In this document: piece after piece, positions 1 through 7,202 of the stretch
How positions within the stretch are numbered: position 1 is the stretch's first letter
Layout: each line of letters begins with the position of its first letter
DNA from: a bacterium
Lineage (GTDB): Bacteria > Bacteroidota > Bacteroidia > Bacteroidales > Muribaculaceae
NCBI GenBank assembly: GCA_004563195.1
Contig: SFTJ01000031.1
Coordinates: 1 to 39,394, forward strand
Reading direction: 5' to 3'
Length of the DNA stretch: 39,394 bases
The notes under the pieces: model-generated
The model's database searches: none
What the model saw: the letters and a program-made list of their open reading frames with translations, nothing else
What the model was told of the DNA's origin: nothing
Program-made: the position numbers and the translations under genes

Positions 1-2799
1 GTAGTTGAGAGCGGTGAGATAGCCGCGTTTGGCATCGAAAGTGATTTTGGCATCGCCGGTGCTGATTACAATTATGTTTTTGCCGCTGCCATGCTCTTTA
101 TGAATCTTGAATGGTGCATTTTCAGCCACAGCGGGCGCGCCGAGCTTATGGCCGATGGTGCTGAGAGCCACCTGCTCGGAAGCTATGCTGTAGCCCGCTT
201 TTGCCCAAGTGCAGTCGTTGCCGAGCAGGAGGTCGAAATCAATGAAGTATTCGCCGTCGTGGTCGATTTCGGGCAACTGCAAATCCACGGTGCAGCGTTT
301 GGAGGGAGCACAGTCGGGCAACGCCGCAGTGTGCTGCGCCACGAGTTTGCCGTTGCGATAGATGGCATATTTCAAACCGAAATCTTTGAGATTAAGCGCT
401 ATGTAACGGTTGTGCAGAGTCACACTCTTGCCGTCGGCAGCGAGGGCGAAACTCACATACTGATACACCTTCTTCACCTCGAGCAATTTGGGCGTGATGC
501 GGCGGTCGGCGGTGACTATACCATTAGCGCAGAAGTCCGCATCGTTAGGCACATCGCCGAAACTGCCGCCATAGTAGAGATTTTCCTTGGGTTCGCCGGG
601 CTTATTGAGACTTTGGTCCACCCAGTCCCAAATGCAGCCGCCTATCATGCGTTTGCTTTGATATTCGATGTAATCCCAATATTCTTCGAGATTGCCGATG
701 GCATTACCCATGGCGTGAGCATATTCGCAGAGGATATATGGCTTTTGAGCACCGTTTTGGTCCATTTTCATCATCGCTTCGATAGAGGGATACATGTGCG
801 AATCGATGTCGGCCACCTCGTTCTGACCTTCGTAATGAATGGGACGAGGGTCGAGGGCTCGCACTGCCTTATATTCAGCCTCGATGTTGCAACCACCGCC
901 CGACTCGTTGCCGAGCGACCAAATCACCACCGACGGGTGGTTTTTGTCGCGTTGCACCAGGCTCACAGCGCGGTCTACATAGGCTTTTTCCCAATCGGGA
1001 TTGCGGCTGAGGCTGTGGTTGCCGTGACATTCCTGATTGGCCTCATCGATTACATATAATCCGTAGTAATCGTAGAGGGCATACGAGCGAGGATCGTTGG
1101 GATAGTGCGAAGTGCGCACAGTGTTGAGGTTGTAGCGTTTGAATAGCACCACATCTTGCTCAATGCTTTCCACGGGCACTGCTTTGCCATATTGCGGATG
1201 AGTCTCGTGGCGATTGGCACCCTTGAGCAGGGTGAGCATATCGTTGATGTAGAGTTTGTTGTTCTTGATTTCAATCTTGCGGAAGCCATGCTTGAGCGAG
1301 GTGGCTTCTAGCACTTCGCCCTTGGTGTTGAGAGTTTCTACGATTACGGTGTAGAGGTTTGGAGTTTCGGCAGTCCAGAGGGCGGGATTAGCCACATCGA
1401 TGGCTATTTCGCCCTTGCCGGCTATTTGAGCCGAGCGCTTATCGATGGCGTTGCCATTGATGTCGAGCAATGTTACGCGCACGTTGGCATTGGGTTTGGT
1501 GCCATGGCCGGCGAGTTCGGCGCCCACCATCAGTTTGGCTTTCGCAAGGTTGCCGCCGGCAAATTGCGAACTGAGAGCCACATCGGCGAGTTGCACCTTA
1601 GGCGTAGCCACAAGGAAAACGTCGCGATAGATACCACTCAAGCGGAACATATCCTGGTCCTCGAGATAACTGCCATCGCTCCAGCGATACACTTCCACAG
1701 CTATGGTGTTAACGCCTTGCTTCACATAACGGGTGATGTCGAAACGGGCATCGTTGGTGCTGTTTTGGCTATACCCCACTCGTTTGCCGTTGACCCACAC
1801 ATAGAACGCGCTGTACACGCCGTTGAAGTGCACAAACACCTCCTTGCCTTTCCACTCGGCAGGAAGGGTAAATCGGCGCACATACGAGCCCACGGCATTG
1901 GGTTCGTTTACTACGGTATAGCCGTTTTGGGGCTCTACAAACGGAGGATTGTTGTGAATGGGATACACCACATTGGTGTAGATGGGAGTGCCGTAGCCGA
2001 GCATTTCCCAATTGCTTGGCACATCGATTTCCGCCCAATTGTCGGTGTCGTAATTATTGGCATAAAATTTCATCGGGCGCGACTCCGGACTCGGCGACCA
2101 ATGGAACTTCCACTTGCCGTTGAGGCTCATGATGCGGCTCGAGCGGGCATTGAGCCACGGTTTGCGGAACGAGGCATCGCTGCGCAGTTCGTCAACGCTC
2201 GCAAAGGGCGTGAAAGTGCTGCGATAAGGCAGTTTGTTGATGCCGATTATGTTTTGGTTTTCCCAATCGTTGTCGCTATGAGTCTTAAAAGCTATTGTGC
2301 TCGCCTTCACTGAGCATTTTTTCACAGTCCACTTCTGACGTTGTGTGTCGTTGGGCTTGAGTTGGTAGAGGGGTTCGCCAAACTGAGCGGCATCGCGATA
2401 GCCGAGGCGCATATTCGAAGCCAGGCAAGTGAATGTGTAAGTGTCGTCGTCAACGCGCTCCACCACCCACTGCTGATTGATGTTGCTGCGGTCGTAACTC
2501 CACTGAATGGCGGGTTGCTCGGCATTGCCCGAGGCATTGTCGATGGCCAGCCCCGACATCACATTCACTATGTTATACACATTTTCGCTCACCTTGATAA
2601 ACTGCCAAGCCTGCGACGCACTGTTGGCAGAAGCATGCGACAAGAATATGCCGCTTTCGTTAGCCATACTGCCCTGATTGTCGATGGCAAGGCCATTGGC
2701 ACTGAATATCGAGTAGGTCTGCTGGGGGTTGAAATCTTGCGCTTGCATGCCCATACACACAAGCAAGATGCCGCAAAACACTGATAAGAATCTATGCAT
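1..2799 (-). CDS. GH2 beta-galactosidase with N-terminal ricin-type lectin domain (3' end outside window)
   Basis: Exported glycoside hydrolase family 2 enzyme, expected to cleave terminal beta-galactosides from dietary or host glycans. The frame is open from the ATG at 2799 to base 1 (933 codons), so the C-terminus lies outside the window. A signal peptide starts MHRFLSVF and ends near MQAQ. Residues about 25-165 look like a ricin B beta-trefoil with QxW repeats (QAW, QQW, QKW). The GH2 sugar-binding domain begins near residue 225 (NGKWKFHW), followed by the immunoglobulin-like domain (LSGIYRDV) and the catalytic barrel. The acid/base is Glu632 in WSLGNES and the nucleophile Glu692 in LCEYAHAMGN. 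The missing part would hold the C-terminal beta-galactosidase domains. It has its own promoter and is monocistronic at its 5' side. The exact sugar specificity cannot be read from sequence. Confidence 0.93.
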   Translation of the reverse strand, partial: MHRFLSVFCGILLVCMGMQAQDFNPQQTYSIFSANGLAIDNQGSMANESGIFLSHASANSASQAWQFIKVSENVYNIVNVMSGLAIDNASGNAEQPAIQWSYDRSNINQQWVVERVDDDTYTFTCLASNMRLGYRDAAQFGEPLYQLKPNDTQRQKWTVKKCSVKASTIAFKTHSDNDWENQNIIGINKLPYRSTFTPFASVDELRSDASFRKPWLNARSSRIMSLNGKWKFHWSPSPESRPMKFYANNYDTDNWAEIDVPSNWEMLGYGTPIYTNVVYPIHNNPPFVEPQNGYTVVNEPNAVGSYVRRFTLPAEWKGKEVFVHFNGVYSAFYVWVNGKRVGYSQNSTNDARFDITRYVKQGVNTIAVEVYRWSDGSYLEDQDMFRLSGIYRDVFLVATPKVQLADVALSSQFAGGNLAKAKLMVGAELAGHGTKPNANVRVTLLDINGNAIDKRSAQIAGKGEIAIDVANPALWTAETPNLYTVIVETLNTKGEVLEATSLKHGFRKIEIKNNKLYINDMLTLLKGANRHETHPQYGKAVPVESIEQDVVLFKRYNLNTVRTSHYPNDPRSYALYDYYGLYVIDEANQECHGNHSLSRNPDWEKAYVDRAVSLVQRDKNHPSVVIWSLGNESGGGCNIEAEYKAVRALDPRPIHYEGQNEVADIDSHMYPSIEAMMKMDQNGAQKPYILCEYAHAMGNAIGNLEEYWDYIEYQSKRMIGGCIWDWVDQSLNKPGEPKENLYYGGSFGDVPNDADFCANGIVTADRRITPKLLEVKKVYQYVSFALAADGKSVTLHNRYIALNLKDFGLKYAIYRNGKLVAQHTAALPDCAPSKRCTVDLQLPEIDHDGEYFIDFDLLLGNDCTWAKAGYSIASEQVALSTIGHKLGAPAVAENAPFKIHKEHGSGKNIIVISTGDAKITFDAKRGYLTALNY

Positions 2800-2852
2800 A
2801 TCGGTTTAGTTAATTAATGAAGGTTTGTTATTGTTAGTTCTCTCATAAATTA

Positions 2853-2883
2853 CAAAGATACAGATAATTTGCGTCATCATCAA
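2853..2883 (-). promoter_or_regulatory. Bacteroides-type promoter of the GH2 gene
   Basis: Read on the minus strand, TTG (2883-2881), a 20-base spacer and TATCTTTG (2860-2853) match the -33/-7 consensus TTG-N19-21-TAnnTTTG. The start codon at 2799 is about 50 bases downstream. Confidence 0.7.
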
Positions 2884-3103
2884 GAAATTTGCCACAAGAA
2901 TCATGCGCCACGCATGGGAAGCGGCGAGGAAAACACCCCGCCGCTTCTATTATATCGGTTATTTAAACATAATTCCTATTTGCACCACCCTGCGCCATTG
3001 TGCTTGCCACCAACAATTGCTCAATTCTTCATCTATAATACGTCGAAAATATTGCTTCATATCTTATAATATTGATTTTCAATATACAAAGATACAAAAT
3101 TAA
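2884..3103. other. Gene-free stretch with one hairpin
   Basis: No convincing gene is seen. A perfect 9-bp stem GAAGCGGCG/CGCCGCTTC (2918-2926 and 2939-2947, loop 12) lies about 35 bases upstream of the GH2 promoter on that gene's strand. It could be an operator or RNA structure, but has no T-run. A second TATCTTTG in minus orientation (3094-3087) lacks a good -33 partner. Two short plus-strand open frames here (to 3069 and 3103) look random. Confidence 0.5.
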
Positions 3104-3185
3104 TTTTTTTGGCACCATAAAAACCGCATTTTTTGATTTTTTTGGCACCATAAAAACGGTGTTTTTTGATTTTTTTGGCACCATA
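3104..3185. repeat. 33-bp tandem repeat, about 2.5 copies
   Basis: The 9-mer GGCACCATA recurs at 3111, 3144 and 3177, exactly 33 bases apart, each time preceded by a run of seven T. The intervening bases are nearly identical (AAAAAC, two to four variable bases, then a T-rich tract). It sits immediately after the stop codon of the minus-strand gene 3195-4418. The period is 11 codons and it can be read open in more than one frame, but no start or ribosome site supports translation. Confidence 0.8.
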
Positions 3186-3194
3186 GGCGCCATT

Positions 3195-4418
3195 TTACTC
3201 GAGACGGAGAGCGCGGGCTATGCCGGTGTAGGTGACATTAACACCCACATAATATCCTTCGATAGCGGGAACGGGCTTGGCAAACGAGGCGCGAGCCACA
3301 AACGGCGAGATGCGAATAGACGAAGTGAACTCCTCGCGCTGTCCGGTGAGGAAGAACGGCGTATCGCCCACGTGCTTGTGAAACTTGATGTCGAAATCGA
3401 TTGAAGCCATCCAGCCGAAGTCGGAAATCGAGCGTTTTTCGGTGCTCGAAACCTTCTGCACGAGCACTGGCTCGCCGTTTTCGTTTGGTTCGGTTTCGTA
3501 GTAATAGTTAGCCACATTCCAGCCGTAGCTGCTCCAATAGCCGCCCACATTAGGGGTGATGCTGAAGCGTTTGGTGTCGAGCACGGTGTAACCTATAGAC
3601 GTGCTTATGCCCAAGAAGGTGGCATAGCTATTGGTATTGCCCTGACCGGGTCGACCGGGATAATCGGCCGACGGCACATCGAAGATGTTATCGTTGTTGA
3701 AGTTGGGTTGACCGAACGAGATGTCGGCTTTCAGTTTCAGACGGCGATAACCGCCCGTAAGACCGAGAATAAAAGTGGCACAACCCGAGAAATCGTCGCT
3801 GATTGACGATGTGGGGAACACTCCGCCCACACCGGCATAGATGCCGTAGCCGAAATTGCTGGCTTTGATAATAGGCATCGGGGGAAGGCCGAGTTCTTCG
3901 AGCTGCTTGCGCACCAAGTATTCCTCCTCTTGCAAGCGATTGTCGGCGCTGCCATTGTTGGTGGTCTTAGCTATTTGGTCGATGCGGTCGGCAAATAGCA
4001 TCTGATAGTGTCGCAAGCGATTTTCCGCTTCGAGCCCCGACACACCGGCATTGAGTTCCGACTGCAAGCGGCGGCGATAATATTCGAGCACATCGAACTG
4101 CAGCTGATGGTAGCGCAGCCGCTGATCATCTACTTTATCGATGTCGGCAAACGAGAGTTCGCAGTTGGCCACGGCTTCAGCCGAGAGTCGGTAGCTTGCC
4201 GACTTCGAGCCGGGCTCATACTCCTCCGACGCGATGCTCAGTGTGGCTTTGAGATACGACGGCACGCCATCTACCTCCGATTTGCCACGAAAGTCAGCCC
4301 ATATGAGTGGTCCGTCGCTCCATTTTTTGAGTTTCGCCAGAGGCGACTGCGCAGCGGCTGTGAGCGATGTTAGCAACATCACCACTATGAGTGATATAAT
4401 AGGATTTACTCGTTTCAT
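3195..4418 (-). CDS. Exported DUF922-like protein with C-terminal beta-barrel-like region
   Basis: A 407-residue envelope protein of uncertain function. The start chosen gives a clean signal peptide (MKRVNPIISLIVVML, cleaved after TAAAQ); an upstream ATG at 4436 would only add six residues. Mature residues about 30-150 resemble DUF922, a secreted putative zinc-protease family: it opens with LIWADFRGKS and carries the long helix YHQLQFDVLEYYRRRL. In DUF922 this helix normally reads HEQ.HFD; here the first His is Tyr and the last is Gln, so metal binding is doubtful. After residue 190 the chain alternates short glycine and aromatic-rich strands (GYGIYAGVGGVF, YVGVNVTYTGIAR), as in a small outer-membrane barrel. 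The neighbouring argF' is on the same strand but separated by hairpins. DUF922 assignment is by eye and moderate. Confidence 0.6.
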   Translation of the reverse strand: MKRVNPIISLIVVMLLTSLTAAAQSPLAKLKKWSDGPLIWADFRGKSEVDGVPSYLKATLSIASEEYEPGSKSASYRLSAEAVANCELSFADIDKVDDQRLRYHQLQFDVLEYYRRRLQSELNAGVSGLEAENRLRHYQMLFADRIDQIAKTTNNGSADNRLQEEEYLVRKQLEELGLPPMPIIKASNFGYGIYAGVGGVFPTSSISDDFSGCATFILGLTGGYRRLKLKADISFGQPNFNNDNIFDVPSADYPGRPGQGNTNSYATFLGISTSIGYTVLDTKRFSITPNVGGYWSSYGWNVANYYYETEPNENGEPVLVQKVSSTEKRSISDFGWMASIDFDIKFHKHVGDTPFFLTGQREEFTSSIRISPFVARASFAKPVPAIEGYYVGVNVTYTGIARALRLE

Positions 4419-4479
4419 TGTGCACAAAATTATCATTTTTATTAGTAATACTTACGAATAACACACATTTGACGCTGTG

Positions 4480-4540
4480 CTTGCGGGGCAAAACAAGCAG
4501 CCCGCACCGCAAGCAAAGCACCCCCTTGCAGCCAAGGGGG
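4480..4540 (-). terminator. Double hairpin downstream of argF'
   Basis: Two stems follow the argF' stop on the minus strand: CCCCCTTG/CAAGGGGG (4521-4540, loop 4) and CTTGCGG/CCGCAAG (4480-4513). Neither has a strong T-run, so termination efficiency is uncertain. Confidence 0.45.
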
Positions 4541-4551
4541 GCAAGGAAAAC

Positions 4552-5508
4552 TTACTTCAAATCCTCGAGAATGCGTTTCAGCACCACCTGAGCCGATATT
4601 TCGCGGTTGGCAGCCTCGGGGATTACGAGCGAGTGGTCGCTTTCAATCACGTCGTCGCTCACTATCATATTGCGTCGCACCGGCAAGCAATGCATAAAGT
4701 AGCCATTGTCGGTAAGCGCCATTTTCTCGGTGGTAATGGTCCAGTTGCGGTCGGTGCTGAGCACTTTGCCATAATTGGGGTCGGCATAGGCGCTCCAGTT
4801 CTTGGCATACACGAAGTGAGCGCCTGCGAGAGCCTTATCCTGGTCGTATTCCACAGTGGCGTTGCCCACAAAACGAGGGTCGAGTTCGTAGCCGTGAGGA
4901 TGGGTAATCACCAAGTCGTAGTCGGCGGCATTCATCCATTCGGCAAACGAGTTAGGCACGGCTTGAGGCAAAGCCTTGGGGTGCGGAGCCCAAGTGAGCA
5001 CCACCTTTGGGCGCTGCACGGGCTTATGCTCCTCGATGGTGATAAGGTCGGCAAAACTCTGCAGCGGGTGCACTGTGGCAGTCTCCATGGCAAACACCGG
5101 TCGGCCCGAATATTTGATAAACTGCATGAGAATCTTCTCCTCATAGTCGTCGGCCTTGTTTTCGAATCGGGCGAACGAGCGCACGCCTATCACATCGCAG
5201 TAGCAACCCATCACCGGAATAGCTTCGAGCAAGTGTTCGGGCTTATCGCCGTCCATAATCACGCCGCGCTCGGTTTCGAGCTTCCACGCGCCTTGATTCA
5301 CGTCGAGCGCTATCACATTCATGCCCAAGTTCATGGCAGCCTTTTGGGTACTGAGACGCGTGCGCAGCGACGAGTTAAAGAATATCATCAAAAGGGTCTT
5401 GTTTTCACCCAGATGTTTATATGCATATCTGTTGGCCTTCACTTCGAGGGCTTCTTTCACCGCCTGTTGCAAGTCGCCAAGGTCGGCTACGTGTTGAAAG
5501 TACTTCAT
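4552..5508 (-). CDS. argF': N-succinylornithine carbamoyltransferase
   Basis: Cytosolic transcarbamylase that makes N-succinyl-L-citrulline from carbamoyl phosphate and N-succinylornithine in the Bacteroidota version of arginine synthesis. It is full length at 318 residues. The carbamoyl-phosphate site is FFNSSLRTRLST (residues 43-54), with SLRTR in place of the STRTR of ordinary ornithine transcarbamylases, and HCLPVRR starts at His273. Residue 90 is proline (GDKPEH), the residue that distinguishes the succinylornithine enzyme of Bacteroides fragilis from the acetylornithine enzyme of Xanthomonas, which has Glu92 there. No other arginine genes are nearby. An AT-rich stretch at 5550-5578 with TACTTTAT may hold its promoter. 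Confidence 0.93.
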   Translation of the reverse strand: MKYFQHVADLGDLQQAVKEALEVKANRYAYKHLGENKTLLMIFFNSSLRTRLSTQKAAMNLGMNVIALDVNQGAWKLETERGVIMDGDKPEHLLEAIPVMGCYCDVIGVRSFARFENKADDYEEKILMQFIKYSGRPVFAMETATVHPLQSFADLITIEEHKPVQRPKVVLTWAPHPKALPQAVPNSFAEWMNAADYDLVITHPHGYELDPRFVGNATVEYDQDKALAGAHFVYAKNWSAYADPNYGKVLSTDRNWTITTEKMALTDNGYFMHCLPVRRNMIVSDDVIESDHSLVIPEAANREISAQVVLKRILEDLK

Positions 5509-5666
5509 TCGCTTAATGTCGTTAAAAGTTGATATTAAAATACTAAATTATAAAGTATTTTTGTATTTTGCATTACAAAAGGCTTATTTTTATGATTTTT
5601 TCAATAAAAACGGCCTCTTTTTAACGGCTATAACTGTCAATTTGCCTCGGCACGAGGTGTGAGGTG

Positions 5667-6896
5667 TCACTTAATTTCGCGATGTTCGCCGAGTTTCACC
5701 TCATTGATGTCCTTCCACAGGAACATCTTGTCGCTGGGGCGAATTTTGTCGGCAACCTTTATGGAGAAACGCTCACCCTTAACGGTTTTTTCCACCGGTT
5801 TGAGGTCGACGCGTATTTCATCGATTGTCACAGGCACGGCACCCGTGGTAGGACCGGTGATAATGATTTCATCGCCCACACGTAGTTCGCCGCTTTCCAT
5901 CTGAAATTCAGCCACACCGATTTTTGAGAAGTAGCGAATACCCTTGGCAATATACACCTTAACACGCGTAGCCGAGGAGCCATATTTCGAGGTCCATTCG
6001 CCGAGGCGTTGACCCAGATAATAGCCGTTCCAGAATCCGCGGTTGAATATTTGCTTAAGGCGTTCGTCCCATTGTGCCACTTTTTCCTCGCAGAACGAGC
6101 CATCGAGCACGGCATTGATAGCCTCGTTGTAGCAGCTCACTGCGGTGCGCACATATTCCGGTCCGCGAGCGCGTCCTTCAATCTTGAACACACGCACGCC
6201 GGCATCTATCATCTTATTGAGGAAATGAATGGTTTTCAAGTCCTTAGGCGACATGATATATTGGTTTTCGATGTCGAGTTGGTCGCCCGAATCGCGGTCG
6301 GTGACGGTGTAGCTACGGCGGCAAAGGCTTAGGTAGCACTTGCCGGAGATGGCCATGCAAAGAGCACCGTGGCAGAACATCTCGATGCGCACCGGTTTGC
6401 CATGCGGGCCGCATATCCCCTCGCGGAGAATGGTTTGGTGTATATTGTAGACCTGCTCGAGATTGACCTCTCGGGCAAGCACCATAACGTCGGCAAACTG
6501 ACTGTAGAATCGCACCGCCTCGCTGTTCGACACATTCACCTGAGTGGAGATGTGCACCTCCACGCCTATCTCACGGGCATAGAGAATGGCAGCCATATCG
6601 CTGGCAATGATAGCCGAGATGTTGGCTTCTTTGGCGGCATCGATGATGCTGCGCATAAGATTCATATCACCGTCGAACACCACGGTATTCACCGTCAGGT
6701 AGCTCTTCATGCCACGTTCACGGCACCATGCGGCTATCTGATGAAGGTCGTTGATAGTGAAATTGTTCGACGACTTGGCTCGCATATTCAAGCCCTCGAT
6801 GCCGAAATATATAGCATCGGCGCCGCCCTGATGTGCAGCCACAAGCGACTCATAAGAGCCCACCGGCGCCATTATCTCAAAATCTTTTCTGTCCAT
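5667..6896 (-). CDS. Peptidase U32 family protein (TrhP/RlhA-like RNA hydroxylation family)
   Basis: A 409-residue U32-family protein. Family members studied in Escherichia coli, YegQ/TrhP and YdcP/RlhA, are needed for hydroxylation of tRNA wobble uridine or 23S rRNA rather than being secreted proteases; which RNA is served here is unknown. The family signature EMFCHGALCMAISGKC lies at residues 172-187, with further Cys residues (YLSLCRR) that in the family suit an Fe-S cluster. The N-terminus DRKDFEIMAPVGSYESL begins the TIM barrel, and the last 80 residues form a beta domain (VGDEIIITGPTTG). The start at 6896 was chosen over an ATG at 6944 because a good promoter lies between them. Confidence 0.88.
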   Translation of the reverse strand: MDRKDFEIMAPVGSYESLVAAHQGGADAIYFGIEGLNMRAKSSNNFTINDLHQIAAWCRERGMKSYLTVNTVVFDGDMNLMRSIIDAAKEANISAIIASDMAAILYAREIGVEVHISTQVNVSNSEAVRFYSQFADVMVLAREVNLEQVYNIHQTILREGICGPHGKPVRIEMFCHGALCMAISGKCYLSLCRRSYTVTDRDSGDQLDIENQYIMSPKDLKTIHFLNKMIDAGVRVFKIEGRARGPEYVRTAVSCYNEAINAVLDGSFCEEKVAQWDERLKQIFNRGFWNGYYLGQRLGEWTSKYGSSATRVKVYIAKGIRYFSKIGVAEFQMESGELRVGDEIIITGPTTGAVPVTIDEIRVDLKPVEKTVKGERFSIKVADKIRPSDKMFLWKDINEVKLGEHREIK

Positions 6897-6913
6897 ATCG
6901 CTCAATTTTTTGG

Positions 6914-6944
6914 CAAAGATAGTGCAAATTGAGTGCAGAAACAA
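6914..6944 (-). promoter_or_regulatory. Promoter of the U32 gene
   Basis: On the minus strand TTG (6944-6942), 20 bases, TATCTTTG (6921-6914). It is the gene-proximal end of a tandemly duplicated segment (6919-7080); in the two upstream copies the box reads TATCGTTG. Confidence 0.75.
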
Positions 6945-7080
6945 TAAGCTTGCTTAATTGTTTTTGCCGAGATGCAGCCTATCTTATCCAACGATAGTGC
7001 AAATCGAGTGCCCACAAACATTATGCTTGCTTAATTGTTTTTGCCGAGATGCAGCCTATCTTATTCAACGATAGTGCAAA
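6919..7080 (-). repeat. Tandem promoter-bearing repeat, two copies plus a partial third
   Basis: Two near-identical units run 6919-6992 (74 bases) and 6993-7069 (77 bases). A third begins at 7070 and is lost after about 11 bases. Shared blocks include GATAGTGCAAAT at the unit start, then TTGCTTAATTGTTTTTGCCG and AGATGCAGCCTATCTTAT. Read on the minus strand each unit ends in TTTGCACTATCnTTG, which is the -7 promoter box. The 3-base difference between units lies in the spacer between conserved blocks. Confidence 0.9.
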
Positions 7081-7107
7081 ATTTTTTATTATAGCGCGTT
7101 TGCTTTG

Positions 7108-7138
7108 TTGTATATACGCCGATTTTACATTATCTTTG
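7108..7138 (+). promoter_or_regulatory. Promoter of the TPR histidine kinase gene
   Basis: TTG (7108-7110), 20-base spacer, TATCTTTG (7131-7138). It is divergent from the U32 promoter, with the tandem repeats between them. Confidence 0.75.
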
Positions 7139-7202
7139 CCCCACAACGATTGTTCATGATAATTCAGATATGACCGCTTTTTTGCTAAAATCGGAGTATT
7201 CA

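Noticed and set aside
91..1059. Long plus-strand open frame (322 codons), and another at 1426-2313
   Set aside because: They lie opposite the GH2 gene, whose minus-strand frame has clear catalytic motifs and a signal peptide. The plus-strand products resemble no family and are antisense artefacts of GC-rich codons.
3072..3404. Plus-strand frame encoding FFGTIKTAFFDF-type repeats
   Set aside because: The repeated peptide is only the translation of the 33-base tandem repeat, and the frame runs antisense into the DUF922-like gene.
4477..5532. Plus-strand frame of 351 codons
   Set aside because: It is antisense to argF', which has all transcarbamylase motifs.
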